46,606 nt of DNA from an uncultured Eubacterium sp. (GTDB lineage Bacteria > Bacillota > Clostridia > Lachnospirales > Lachnospiraceae): the NCBI GenBank assembly GCA_945939115.1, contig CAMEVC010000019.1, positions 1 through 46,606 on the forward strand. The letters are read 5' to 3'. The notes under the pieces were generated by a model that was given only the letters and a program-made list of their open reading frames with translations, ran no database searches and was not told where the DNA came from. Positions 15,652 through 24,385 of the stretch are shown here, piece by piece; the stretch's first letter is position 1, and the number at the start of each line of letters is the position of its first letter. Position numbers and translations under genes: made by a program.

Positions 15652-16074
15652 TTAAACAATATCTGCATTGTTATGAAGATTGATGTATTCAGCAACAGAT
15701 CTGTCAGCAGACTTAATATGTCTGAACAGCCAGTCTATAACCTGATCCTTAACCTTCTCAACAAAGTCTTCGTTCGGACCTTCAAGGTCTTCAAGATATT
15801 CATAGAGCTCTTTGATAGTGCTCTTGAATTCTTCATGTTTGGCATGGTGATTGTCGAAACCAGGATATCCGGCTTTCTGCTGAAGCTCCTCCTCTGCTGA
15901 AAAATGAAAATTAGTGTACTCCTCAAGATAATCAAGCATCTTGATAGCCTTTACCTTACCATCTCCATTCTCACAGGTTGTAACTAAATCGCTGATCTTC
16001 TGGATAAGTGCTTTGTGCTGCTCATCTATTGTGGCATTGCCAGTGATTAGTGATTCATCAAAAGTAATTAACAT
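15652..16074 (-). CDS. Bacteriohemerythrin
   Basis: A 140-residue hemerythrin. The start (complement of 16072-16074) follows GGAGGTG on the minus strand (complement of 16081-16087). The di-iron ligands are in place: His20 (IDEQH), His57 and Glu61 (FHFSAEE), His76 or 77 and His80 (HHAKH), His119 and Asp124 (HIKSAD). The single-domain length is typical of cytoplasmic bacteriohemerythrins, which bind O2 and deliver or scavenge it. The divergent neighbour encodes a rubrerythrin fusion, so the pair forms an oxidative-stress locus in an anaerobe. Confidence 0.92.
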   Translation of the reverse strand: MLITFDESLITGNATIDEQHKALIQKISDLVTTCENGDGKVKAIKMLDYLEEYTNFHFSAEEELQQKAGYPGFDNHHAKHEEFKSTIKELYEYLEDLEGPNEDFVEKVKDQVIDWLFRHIKSADRSVAEYINLHNNADIV

Positions 16075-16107
16075 GTATAACACCTCCACAAAAATATTCT
16101 TAACAAA

Positions 16108-16136
16108 AATATATCATTTTTACATGTATTAAACAA
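16108..16136 (-). promoter_or_regulatory. Promoter for the hemerythrin gene
   Basis: On the minus strand TTGTTT (complement of 16131-16136) and TATATT (complement of 16108-16113) are 17 nt apart, 34 nt upstream of the hemerythrin start. The AT-rich 172-nt divergent region also has to carry the promoter for the gene at 16247, which I could not place. Confidence 0.45.
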
Positions 16137-16246
16137 CCGTATTCTTAATAAGATAATAAAATAAATAAAAAAAATCTGGTAGAATAATTTTTTGAAATAT
16201 GTTAAAATATCTACAAGATGTTTTGCGTGAGACAAGGAGGTATATT

Positions 16247-17422
16247 ATGAATAAGAAAGCGATGAACAAATTAAGCTACGGCTTATTTGTTTTGACTGCC
16301 AGCAAGGATGGAAAGGATAACGGATGCATTATTAATACTGCGCAGCAGTTGACAACAGAGCCTAACCGCATCAGTATTGCTGTTAACAAGGCTAATTATA
16401 CGCATGATTTAGTTATGGCGACCGGAGTCTTTAATGTATCAGTAATAAGTGAGCAGGCTCAGTTTGAACTGTTTAAGAGATTCGGATTTCAGTCTGGCAG
16501 AGATACCGACAAGTTCGAAGGATTCAGCGACTATAAGACTGGGGATAACGGTGTCAGCTATATTACCCAGGGTACTAATGCTTATATCTCTGCAAAGGTT
16601 ATTAAGACAGAGGACTTAGGTTCCCACACATTGTTTATAGCGGATGTTACGGATATGGATGTGTTGAGTGAAGCACCTTCAGCAACATACAGCTACTATC
16701 ATAGTAATATTAAGCCAAAGCCACAGGCGGTTGGTAAGACTGAAGACGGCAAGACAATCTGGAGATGTACAATCTGTGGATATGAATATGTCGGAGAGGA
16801 GCTTCCGGAGGACTTTATCTGTCCTATATGTAAGCACCCGGCATCAGATTTTGAAAAGGTAGTTAAGGAGGAAAAAGGAATGGCAGTAAACAAGTACGCA
16901 GGTACTAAGACAGAGAAGAATTTATGGGAAGCATTTGCAGGAGAATCACAGGCAAGAAATAAGTATACTTATTTTGCTTCAGTAGCTAAGAAGGCAGGAT
17001 ATGAACAGATAGCAGCATTGTTTTTACAGACTGCTGACAATGAGAAAGAACATGCAAAGTTATGGTTCAAGGCATTAGGCGAATTAGGAGATACTCCTGA
17101 GAACCTTTTACATGCAGCAGAAGGTGAGAATGCCGAGTGGACAGATATGTATGAGCGTATGGCAAAAGAAGCTGAGGAGGAAGGATTCACTGAATTAGCT
17201 GCCCAGTTCAGAGGTGTTGCAGCCATTGAGAAGATGCATGAAGAGAGATACAGAGCATTACTTCATAATGTTGAGGCAATGGAAGTGTTCAAGAAGAGTG
17301 GAGTTACTATGTGGGAATGCCGCAACTGTGGTCATGTAGTTGTTGGCCTGGAGGCACCTGAAGTATGTCCTGTATGCCATCATCCACAGAGCTACTTCGA
17401 GGTAAGAAAAGAGAATTATTAA
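16247..17422 (+). CDS. Flavin reductase-rubredoxin-rubrerythrin-rubredoxin fusion
   Basis: A 391-residue four-part redox protein. ATG 16247 follows AAGGAGG at 16234-16240. Residues 1-155 are a flavin-reductase-like (flavoredoxin) domain ([22 protein letters not shown]). Residues 172-205 are a rubredoxin ([10 protein letters not shown], then CPICKHP). Residues 212-350 are a rubrerythrin ferritin-like domain with the di-iron ligands in [21 protein letters not shown] and [11 protein letters not shown]. The C-terminus ([17 protein letters not shown]) is the second rubredoxin-like centre. This would form a self-contained NAD(P)H-peroxide reductase chain: flavin to Fe to di-iron. A complete ribosome binding site and ATG inside it, before the rubrerythrin part, could yield free rubrerythrin too. 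Confidence 0.92.
   Translation: MNKKAMNKLSYGLFVLTASKDGKDNGCIINTAQQLTTEPNRISIAVNKANYTHDLVMATGVFNVSVISEQAQFELFKRFGFQSGRDTDKFEGFSDYKTGDNGVSYITQGTNAYISAKVIKTEDLGSHTLFIADVTDMDVLSEAPSATYSYYHSNIKPKPQAVGKTEDGKTIWRCTICGYEYVGEELPEDFICPICKHPASDFEKVVKEEKGMAVNKYAGTKTEKNLWEAFAGESQARNKYTYFASVAKKAGYEQIAALFLQTADNEKEHAKLWFKALGELGDTPENLLHAAEGENAEWTDMYERMAKEAEEEGFTELAAQFRGVAAIEKMHEERYRALLHNVEAMEVFKKSGVTMWECRNCGHVVVGLEAPEVCPVCHHPQSYFEVRKENY
16865..16882 (+). promoter_or_regulatory. Internal ribosome binding site and start before the rubrerythrin domain
   Basis: AAGGAGG at 16865-16871 and an in-frame ATG at 16880-16882 are 8 nt apart, ideal spacing. Initiation here would give a stand-alone 180-residue rubrerythrin starting [19 protein letters not shown], which looks like the natural N-terminus of rubrerythrin. 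Confidence 0.55.
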
Positions 17423-17484
17423 TTAATGATTCTAATCTGATATATCATATCAGATTCAGATAAATGTTTATAAGGAGGATTATA

Positions 17485-18288
17485 ATGGATAGATTAAAAG
17501 GAAAGGTAGCTATTGTTACCGGTTCTACAAGTGGAATTGGAATTGGAATCGCAAGACTTTTTGCAGCAGAAGGTGCAAAGGTTGTTATCTGCGGCAGAAG
17601 AGAAGAGAAGGGACAGGCTGTTGTTGACCGTATTGTTAAAGAAGGCGGAGAAGCATCATATCATTTTATGGATATTACTTCTACAGAAAGTATCGAGAAG
17701 CTCATGGCTGATACAGCAGAGAAGTATGGCAAGATAGACGTTCTTGTAAATAATGCTGCTAATGTTGCATTAAAGGATGGCCGTGTTGATGAGCTTACTA
17801 TCGAGATGTGGGACAGCGTATTTAACAGTGATATGCGTGGTACTTTCTATGCTACAAAGTGTGTTCTTCCATATATGCAGAAGAATGAGGCAGGCGGTTC
17901 TATTATCAATATCGGTTCAATGGCTTCATGTGGTGGAGATTTAGGTTCAACAGCATATGCATGTGCTAAGGCAGGTGTTGATATGCTTACAAAGTCTACA
18001 GCACTTCAGTATGGTAAGCAGAATATCCGTTGTAACTGTGTTCGTCCGGGTCTTATTGTAACTCCTGAGAACGAAGCACATGTTCCACAGGCACTTAAGG
18101 ATATCTTCTTAAGCAATATTATGGTAAACCGTTACGGATGTCCTGAAGATATCGGACATATGTGCGTATACTTTGCTTCAGATGAGAGCCAGTATGTAAG
18201 CGGACAGATTATTAATGTGGATGGTGGTATGAATTCACATGTTCCAACTGTAGCACAGTTTAAGGAACTTAATTCCCGCACATGGTAA
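17485..18288 (+). CDS. Short-chain dehydrogenase/reductase
   Basis: A 267-residue classical SDR. ATG 17485 follows AAGGAGG at 17472-17478. The nucleotide-binding motif is VTGSTSGIGIGIA (TGxxxGIG) near residue 11, the VNNAAN strand signature follows, and catalysis is by Ser (IGSMAS) and Tyr-x3-Lys (STAYACAKAG). The residue after beta-2 is an arginine (VVICGRREEKG), which suits NADP(H). The C-terminal extension after NVDGG ends in FKELNSRTW. Overall layout resembles bacterial hydroxysteroid dehydrogenases of gut clostridia, but the substrate cannot be told from sequence alone. It has its own strong terminator; no promoter was placed in the 62-nt gap. Confidence 0.85.
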   Translation: MDRLKGKVAIVTGSTSGIGIGIARLFAAEGAKVVICGRREEKGQAVVDRIVKEGGEASYHFMDITSTESIEKLMADTAEKYGKIDVLVNNAANVALKDGRVDELTIEMWDSVFNSDMRGTFYATKCVLPYMQKNEAGGSIINIGSMASCGGDLGSTAYACAKAGVDMLTKSTALQYGKQNIRCNCVRPGLIVTPENEAHVPQALKDIFLSNIMVNRYGCPEDIGHMCVYFASDESQYVSGQIINVDGGMNSHVPTVAQFKELNSRTW

Positions 18289-18326
18289 TAATTCCTTCCT
18301 TTGATGCAGACAGAATATGACTGAAT

Positions 18327-18376
18327 AAAGTCCGGAGTATTGGGGCGATACAGAACCCCGATACTCCGGACTTTTG
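18327..18376. terminator. Strong bidirectional terminator
   Basis: AAAGTCCGGAGTAT plus GGGG (18327-18345) pairs with CCCC plus ATACTCCGGACTTT (18356-18374) around a 10-nt loop, with TTTT on the plus side and an A-rich left flank giving U's on the minus side. It separates the convergent SDR and chemoreceptor genes. Confidence 0.85.
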
Positions 18377-18418
18377 ATTTAGTACACCTAGCGGCGCATG
18401 TTTATGTAAAATAACTGA

Positions 18419-19906
18419 TTAAAGAGTCTCTGCGTGGTCAGATGTCTTGCGGATTATCTCAACTGCATTCTTAACTTCTTCTACACAGTTAAGGTTCTCT
18501 TCGCTCATTTTCCTTACCTGTTCAGCACTGGCAGTTACCTCTTCTGTTACAGCAGATAACTGTGAGATATTCTCAACGATTTTATCGTTGGAAGTTGAGA
18601 GATCAGCGATATGATCATTAACATCCTGAATGTGCTGTAAGAGTATATTGATATTGTTGTTAAGCTCCTGAAAAGCTTTACCTGCAGCAAATATTTTCTG
18701 ACTCTGAATATCACTGGCTTCAATAGAACCGTTGATAGAATTAACAACATCCTTTGAGTTGGTGTTAAGCTCAGAGGTTATTCTTGTAATCTCCTCTGTA
18801 GAATTCTTGGTCTGTTCTGCAAGCTGTCTAATCTGTTCTGCAACTACAGCAAATCCACGGCCAGCTTCACCGGCTCTTGCACTTTCAATAGAGGCATTCA
18901 GAGCGAGAAGATTAGTCTGGCTTGATATGTTGAGAATCATGCCGGCAATCTGTTCAACTTCGGAAGTCTTATTCTGAAGCTTTGTCATAGAATCTGTAAC
19001 AGACTTGTTGGTTTCTGCAATCTGTTCAGACTGGGCCACAAGTTCCTTGATTGCTTTAATGTTGTTCTGTACACTCTCTGAGGAACTGTTTGCAATATTA
19101 ACCATTTCTACTGACTTGGATTCAGTCTGGTTGATAGCTTCCTGAATATGGGCTGTCATAGTGCTCTGTTCCTCAATACTCTTAGCGGTTGAATATGTAG
19201 CGTCTGAAATCTCATTCATGCTGCTGGCAACAGATTTCGTACTGTTCACAAGATTATCCATAAGGCTGGTACTCTTGGCAGTCTCACTCTGTACAGTTTT
19301 AGAAATGTCAAGAATATTATCAAGAATATGGCTGACACGAGCCTGTTCATCCTTTGCTGCATTTATTGCATCATTGTTAAATGCAGTTGATATTCTTCCG
19401 GCAAAATATATGCCTATAAGTACGAATAATTCAAGGATTGTAAGGCAGAGACCGTTGACTTGCATATCATAAACACCTTTGATATTCTGTATAACAAGGA
19501 CAATGATAAAGGAGGTAAGGACAGTTCCGGTTGCAATGTTCAATTTCTTCTTGTTGTAATAAGGAATCTGAAGAACAAGAATTCCAAAAAGAAGATTATG
19601 GATAAAGCTTGCATCTGTCGTAACACCAACAATTGTGTATATGATACACACCTCTAGTGTTACAATAATATTAAGAGCAGTTGCTGTTTTGTTCCTTAAA
19701 TGTATAACTGTATTAACAACACACGATACTGCAGTAATAACGGTAACAATCCAGACTGTGATTGGACTGATAGCATGACCTGCCAGCTTAAGCCACAGAT
19801 ATGCAAGCACTGTGGCAGCCATCATAGATGTACATATAATATAAAAGTTGTTCATTCTCTTATATCTTTCAGACATATCGTTATACTTGTAAACTTTTTC
19901 TGCCAT
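18419..19906 (-). CDS. Methyl-accepting chemotaxis protein with a six-helix membrane domain
   Basis: A 495-residue chemoreceptor. The start (complement of 19904-19906) follows AGGAGG (complement of 19915-19920). Residues about 20-180 are six membrane helices with short loops and no large extracellular ligand domain; no HAMP domain is apparent. The rest is the cytoplasmic coiled-coil signalling domain, with the conserved hairpin tip around [19 protein letters not shown] and [17 protein letters not shown]. Similar integral-membrane receptors sense membrane state, energy or small hydrophobic ligands. It lies 73 nt downstream of the AAA+ gene on the same strand, with a likely promoter of its own in the gap. 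Confidence 0.9.
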   Translation of the reverse strand: MAEKVYKYNDMSERYKRMNNFYIICTSMMAATVLAYLWLKLAGHAISPITVWIVTVITAVSCVVNTVIHLRNKTATALNIIVTLEVCIIYTIVGVTTDASFIHNLLFGILVLQIPYYNKKKLNIATGTVLTSFIIVLVIQNIKGVYDMQVNGLCLTILELFVLIGIYFAGRISTAFNNDAINAAKDEQARVSHILDNILDISKTVQSETAKSTSLMDNLVNSTKSVASSMNEISDATYSTAKSIEEQSTMTAHIQEAINQTESKSVEMVNIANSSSESVQNNIKAIKELVAQSEQIAETNKSVTDSMTKLQNKTSEVEQIAGMILNISSQTNLLALNASIESARAGEAGRGFAVVAEQIRQLAEQTKNSTEEITRITSELNTNSKDVVNSINGSIEASDIQSQKIFAAGKAFQELNNNINILLQHIQDVNDHIADLSTSNDKIVENISQLSAVTEEVTASAEQVRKMSEENLNCVEEVKNAVEIIRKTSDHAETL

Positions 19907-19944
19907 TAAAGTAGCCTCCTTCGAATGTAGTTTCAATTAATAAT

Positions 19945-19974
19945 ATTATAGCATTTGTTGTCTAAAGCAGTAAA
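19945..19974 (-). promoter_or_regulatory. Candidate promoter for the chemoreceptor
   Basis: On the minus strand TTTACT (complement of 19969-19974) and a perfect TATAAT (complement of 19945-19950) are 18 nt apart, 38 nt upstream of the start codon. Confidence 0.45.
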
Positions 19975-19979
19975 GATAT

Positions 19980-21461
19980 TTATTTAAATAATTCTTTTAC
20001 CATCGATGCGTTATAGGACAGGCTTATGGCGTGTTCTACCTCTATCATATAAAGAGCATGTGCAGCAAGATGTTCAGCAGCCTGCTCAAGATCCCTTATA
20101 CCGGTTGTATCTTTACAATAATCAAGAACAGCATCAAGACCATCATCAAGAACTGTACATTCATTCTCATGAAGACCAATTCTCTTTAATACCTTAGGGA
20201 GGGAATATTCACGGAATATAGTCTTCTTCTCTTCTCTTGTGTAATCAGGAATATCAATAACAGCAAAACGGGAGAGCAGCGGAGCGCTGATTTTATCCTT
20301 ATCATTGGCTGTAGCAATAGGATAAACACCTGATGTCGGAATAAGACATTCCATGTAGTTATCAGTGAATCCAAGGTTATCAAGAAGTGTGAGCAGTACA
20401 TCAGCAGGATTGGCATTGCCGTTACTTGAAGTTGCTTTGTCCAGCTCATTGATAATGAAAACAAGATTGGATTCGCCAGCCATGTTAAATGCTTCCATAA
20501 TAATTCCAGGCTTAGCATTAGAGTATATCCTTGAACTTCCGGTAAGCTGCTCTGCGTCATTTATTGAACTCATATCAAGAGTAGTCCAAGGCATCTTGAG
20601 AATCTTGGCTACAAGGTATGCAATCTGTGACTTACCTGTTCCGGCAGGCCCTACAAGCAGAATGCCGTAAGCAGGCAGGGTATGTGTTCTGTTTATCTGT
20701 ATTACAGTTTCAATAATACGCTGCTTAACGCTCTCCATACCGAAGAGCTCTTCATCAAGAATTCTTCTTGCCTCCACAGGGTCGATGGATTCGAAATAAT
20801 TACTCTTCCATTTGATATTGAGCATGATAGATAAGGCGCGCTGGGCATGTCTTTTTTCCTCTGGTGTAACCTCGCTTGAGCGGGCGACAACTAAATTTCT
20901 TCTTGCCCACAGGCGGATATTCTCAGGAAGAGTTATTCCGGCACAGTTGAGGAAATCAGATATACTTGTAAGACTGGTAAGCTTCATATTGTCGGCAGAT
21001 TCGTCGGGCTCATCGCTTATTTCTTCCGATAATGCACTGCTCTCCAATAATCTTTCTATCATAAACTGGAGAAAGCCGTCCTCGGCAGAGAGCTTGTTTG
21101 CATTGCCAAATGCCACCTCCTGAATCTTGTATACACAGTAACCGTCAGAAGAATTGGCACCTGTGAGCTTAACCTTGACTCTGTTCTCTCCGAGCCATCT
21201 TATAAGGCTTGTGAATCTTGAATCAATTTTTAAAATGTTGCTTGTCATGGACATTCCGTCAATCTGGAAGTCAAATGCTGTTTTCTTATACGGATTAGTG
21301 AAAAGTCCAAAAGAATTCTCATCCCATTGCTTTTCCTTGTTGTCAAGAATGAGTATTGGATTATCCGGTGAAGTTACAGAATTATCAGATTTAAAAGTTG
21401 TATAAGTGCATTCAAATCCAGCATCTTTTCCAGATGAAGAATTAGCATCGTAAACTAACAT
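19980..21461 (-). CDS. AAA+ ATPase, Lon/ClpX-like core without protease domain, altered Walker B
   Basis: A 493-residue protein. The start at complement of 21459-21461 is preferred because GAGG lies 6 nt before it; longer starts exist upstream. Residues 1-140 match no family I recognise. Residues about 245-440 are an AAA+ core: Walker A GPAGTGKSQ, sensor-like TSGVYPIATAND, and an arginine-finger region LLSRFAVIDIPDYT. The Walker B reads VFIINELDK, so Asn (codon complement of 20448-20450) replaces the Mg-coordinating Asp; the catalytic Glu is kept. The order ELFGMESVKQRI, Walker A, Walker B resembles the Lon ATPase module, but no Ser-Lys protease domain follows. Likely a remodelling or scaffold ATPase with slow or no hydrolysis; role unknown. 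Confidence 0.8.
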   Translation of the reverse strand: MLVYDANSSSGKDAGFECTYTTFKSDNSVTSPDNPILILDNKEKQWDENSFGLFTNPYKKTAFDFQIDGMSMTSNILKIDSRFTSLIRWLGENRVKVKLTGANSSDGYCVYKIQEVAFGNANKLSAEDGFLQFMIERLLESSALSEEISDEPDESADNMKLTSLTSISDFLNCAGITLPENIRLWARRNLVVARSSEVTPEEKRHAQRALSIMLNIKWKSNYFESIDPVEARRILDEELFGMESVKQRIIETVIQINRTHTLPAYGILLVGPAGTGKSQIAYLVAKILKMPWTTLDMSSINDAEQLTGSSRIYSNAKPGIIMEAFNMAGESNLVFIINELDKATSSNGNANPADVLLTLLDNLGFTDNYMECLIPTSGVYPIATANDKDKISAPLLSRFAVIDIPDYTREEKKTIFREYSLPKVLKRIGLHENECTVLDDGLDAVLDYCKDTTGIRDLEQAAEHLAAHALYMIEVEHAISLSYNASMVKELFK

Positions 21462-21509
21462 ATTTCGCCTCATTTCCGTGCATATTAAGCACACATTGTA
21501 TCTTTCCAT

Positions 21510-21537
21510 ATAATAACATATTTGGGAAAGATGACAA
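21510..21537 (-). promoter_or_regulatory. Promoter for the AAA+ gene
   Basis: On the minus strand TTGTCA (complement of 21532-21537) and TATTAT (complement of 21510-21515) are 16 nt apart, each 5 of 6 to consensus, about 50 nt upstream of the chosen start. This position argues against the longer start at 21575, which lies upstream of it. Confidence 0.55.
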
Positions 21538-21640
21538 GATGGGGGCATATCTAAGTTCTTATTTTTACAATACAACCAATTTATTATGATGTATTATCCA
21601 TGGCATGAACTTAATAAATCAATGACAAAGGCGTCGTTCA

Positions 21641-22008
21641 ATCGGACGTTGGTTTATAATACCGCTGTTCATGGTAATGTTTTTAAACTGGTTTATCGGA
21701 ATCTCATTTGCTGAGTTGAATGGTCTGATGCCAAGAGTACAGGGAGGTACAGGACAGTATCTGTTGCAATTATGGCGGTGTTCCTTATAGTCAACCTCTT
21801 TGGCGTTGATATCTTTTCAAAGGTACAGAATGTGGTAGTTTTTCTTCTTATAGGTTCAATGGTACTCATCGGTCTTGCATTGCTTTTTGTTGTACAGAGC
21901 ATTCTTGGAATAGGTATGACTAACTATGTAAGTCTTGATGCACTTGCTAATGATCCTAACAGCACACCACACATGACATATGCAACTAATCTGTTAGGCA
22001 TGGGCTGA
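21641..22008 (+). pseudogene. Remnant of an amino-acid permease (APC family)
   Basis: Two pieces in different frames. Piece one reads PLFMVMFLNWFIGISFAELN and RVQGGTGQY (about 21662-21750), a helix 2-3 pattern of APC amino-acid permeases. At the GGTGQY point an internal deletion joins it, out of frame, to VSVAIMAVFLIVNLFG, then FSKVQNVVVFLLIGSMVL, which are later helices. TGA at 22006-22008 ends it. No start codon with a ribosome binding site was found. About a quarter of a permease is left. Confidence 0.65.
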
Positions 22009-22216
22009 GGAATATCCGTATCCTACATTTGGGCCAATTAACATAATCGGTTCAAAGTTCACTGATATGTGCCACGACGGAATTATCACAAAAGAACAGA
22101 TAACATATATGGGAGATATTCTTCTTGGCAATGCGCCGGGAAGAGAGAGTGATGACCAGATTATTGTATATTCTGTCGGTGGAATGCCGGTAGAAGCCGG
22201 ATATGTGTTAGCATAA
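22001..22216 (+). pseudogene. C-terminal remnant of an ornithine-cyclodeaminase-family protein
   Basis: A frame beginning within the permease stop region and ending at TAA 22214-22216 reads FGPINIIGSKFTDMCHDGII, then ITYMGDILLGNAPGRESDDQ and IIVYSVGGMPVE. This is the C-terminal block of the ornithine cyclodeaminase / mu-crystallin family, close to the form annotated as tyramine oxidase subunit B in Firmicutes. The catalytic N-terminal three quarters are missing. With the permease remnant it records the loss of an amino-acid uptake and catabolism locus. Confidence 0.6.
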
Positions 22217-22265
22217 AGTGGCTGGCATTAGGCTAATATCAATTAGAATATTTCAAGAAAACAAG

Positions 22266-22313
22266 AAAATTCATACCAAAATCTTCGGTGAAGAGGTTTG
22301 GTATGAATTTTTT
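22266..22313 (+). terminator. Intrinsic terminator
   Basis: AAAATTCATACCAAA (22266-22280) pairs with TTTGGTATGAATTTT (22297-22311) and is followed by T's. A 15-bp stem; it ended the former catabolic locus. Confidence 0.8.
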
Positions 22314-22438
22314 GTTAAAAAAATAATTTATGCGACTAAAGTATTATATCATTTAATAACTAAATTGTGTTATTATATTCTAGTGTTTTTATATGCTCGA
22401 ATTCTTTAGGAATCGACGGGATTGAAAGGGGAATAGAA

Positions 22439-24361
22439 ATGAGAAAGAAAATATGTATGCTGCTGGTAATGACACTGTTTGCCGGTACACTTTTTTCCTG
22501 TCATGGACTTAGGGAAAATTCCGGACAGAAAAAAGAACACTTTATAGTGCAGCTTGACCATGATTACTGGTTGTCCAGTGTCGGGACTAAATTGATGGAG
22601 CATTTTCCGGATGTAGAATTTGATTTTGTGATAAGCAGGGGAGGCGCACAGTATCTAAACGATGCTGTCAGAAATGATGCGCTGGCAGATATTATTATTG
22701 ATGAATCCGCATGGACCCAGACATCATTATGGGAGGATGATTCTGATATTAATCCGGAAGATTACCTGTATGATTTCAACTGGACTGATATCACGGGAAT
22801 TTTTTACAAGGTTTACCTGGATAATTTCACTAATAGAGATGGCACTATAAACTGGCTTCCGGGAGCTGCCAGTATAGAAGGGATACTTGCCAACAAGAAT
22901 CTTTTTGAGCAGTATGGAATTGATATACCTGTGGATTATCCTACATTTGTTGAGGCCTGTGAGCAATTTGCCGAATATGGGATAAGAGGATTTGCAACAG
23001 ATTACAAATATGACTACACAGATTCATATATGCTTCAGGCATGGTCAATTCCGCTGCTTCAGAGCGCAGAGGGAAGAAAGTGGAGAGTTATGGCAATGTC
23101 CGGCAAGATAGATTATCTTCCGGAAGAACTGGGAGTCAGGCTGTTTTCAAGGCTTGGACAGGTGCTTGTGGACACAGATGTGGAGGCTTCTGATATTGAA
23201 AGAGGTTATTCCAAAACATTTGAAGAATTTACAGGAGGAAGGGTTGCCATGATAAGGCAGAGTACTAATATAGATGAATATCAGGCAGAGGGGATGGATA
23301 ACCTTATCCTGCTCCCTTTCTTTGGAGAGACAGAGGATGATAACTGGTATTTCAGCACACCCGGATACTCTGTTGCAATGAATAGAAAAATATCTGGTAC
23401 AGGTAAAAGAGAGGAAAAGGCTATTGATATAGTAAGATATATGTTCAGCAATGAAGTTATGAATGCAATGGCGCAAAGAACCCAGTCGTTTATTGTATAT
23501 AATAAGAATGTAAGTGTTGATATTCATGATACATTTGCCAATATAAAACCCTATGTGGAATCAAACAGGATGTATACATATATAAGGAGTGATAATGTTT
23601 CAAAGGCAAGTTATGCTGCTGTTTCTTACATGATTCTGGGAAACACGGACCCGGAGGAGGCATGTGAGGTATTTAACGAGAATTTTACTGCTGTTAAAGA
23701 AAATGCTAAGACAGTAGCTGCATTTGACAAAAGATATGAATGGACTGTTAAAGACAGTGGAAGTGATGCTTTCTCAGTAAGAGTTAATACGTTAAGGAAG
23801 ATTAGTGGAACAGAGCTTCTGATTGCACCGGCGGCTATGAATTCAGGAGATATTTATGAAGGTACTTACACTTCGGCACAGTTAAAGTCGTTGCTGATGA
23901 GTGGAACAATTAATTTCTATACTAAGCAAAAAACAACAGGAGCGGAAATAAAAAAAGTTGTAAGTTGTCTGGTAGAGGGGTGTGGACGGGACGATGATCC
24001 GGTTTCATGGGATACGCTTCCTGCTTCGAGTGGGTTTGTAATGCAGATATCACAAGATGATAAAGGGGAGTTTCATCTTGAAGATATACTGGTAGAGGGA
24101 AAGCCTATAGATGATATGAGGGAGTATTCTTTTTGTTATGTTGACGTTTCTGGTCATATTTTGTTGGAACAGGCATATAATTATGATATGTCAGAACATG
24201 GAGGACAGCATATATTTAAGTCGGAAAATGACATTTCCGGGGAAGAACAGTATGACGGATACATATCGGGTAAGGAAAGTGTAGCACAGTTATGGGTTGA
24301 CTATTTCCAGAATGGGGGACAACTGATAGGACCTTGCAATTATATTGATAAGGTAAAGTGA
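22439..24361 (+). CDS. Solute-binding lipoprotein with a 5'-nucleotidase-C-like tail
   Basis: A 640-residue lipoprotein. ATG 22439 follows AAAGGGG at 22425-22431; the signal peptide ends in LFSC, making Cys21 the lipidated residue. Residues about 35-430 are an extracellular solute-binding protein fold of the ABC sugar-binding type (WLPGAASIEGILANKNLF, VDYPTFVEACEQFAEYG, TGGRVAMIRQSTNI, FFGETEDDNWYFSTPGYSVA). Residues about 450-620 resemble the 5'-nucleotidase C-terminal domain (LLIAPAAMNSGDIYEGTYT, FVMQISQ, VEGKPIDDMREYSFCYVD), an unusual partner. No permease genes accompany it. The next gene, 24 nt on, is a hybrid histidine kinase with an outer domain, so this probably serves as its ligand-presenting co-receptor. 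Confidence 0.8.
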   Translation: MRKKICMLLVMTLFAGTLFSCHGLRENSGQKKEHFIVQLDHDYWLSSVGTKLMEHFPDVEFDFVISRGGAQYLNDAVRNDALADIIIDESAWTQTSLWEDDSDINPEDYLYDFNWTDITGIFYKVYLDNFTNRDGTINWLPGAASIEGILANKNLFEQYGIDIPVDYPTFVEACEQFAEYGIRGFATDYKYDYTDSYMLQAWSIPLLQSAEGRKWRVMAMSGKIDYLPEELGVRLFSRLGQVLVDTDVEASDIERGYSKTFEEFTGGRVAMIRQSTNIDEYQAEGMDNLILLPFFGETEDDNWYFSTPGYSVAMNRKISGTGKREEKAIDIVRYMFSNEVMNAMAQRTQSFIVYNKNVSVDIHDTFANIKPYVESNRMYTYIRSDNVSKASYAAVSYMILGNTDPEEACEVFNENFTAVKENAKTVAAFDKRYEWTVKDSGSDAFSVRVNTLRKISGTELLIAPAAMNSGDIYEGTYTSAQLKSLLMSGTINFYTKQKTTGAEIKKVVSCLVEGCGRDDDPVSWDTLPASSGFVMQISQDDKGEFHLEDILVEGKPIDDMREYSFCYVDVSGHILLEQAYNYDMSEHGGQHIFKSENDISGEEQYDGYISGKESVAQLWVDYFQNGGQLIGPCNYIDKVK

Positions 24362-24385
24362 TTTAGTAAAAGGGGATTAGGGAAA

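Noticed and set aside
22218..22409. A plus-strand open frame of 63 codons over the terminator at 22266
   Set aside because: It runs through a strong hairpin terminator and lacks a ribosome binding site; residues look random.
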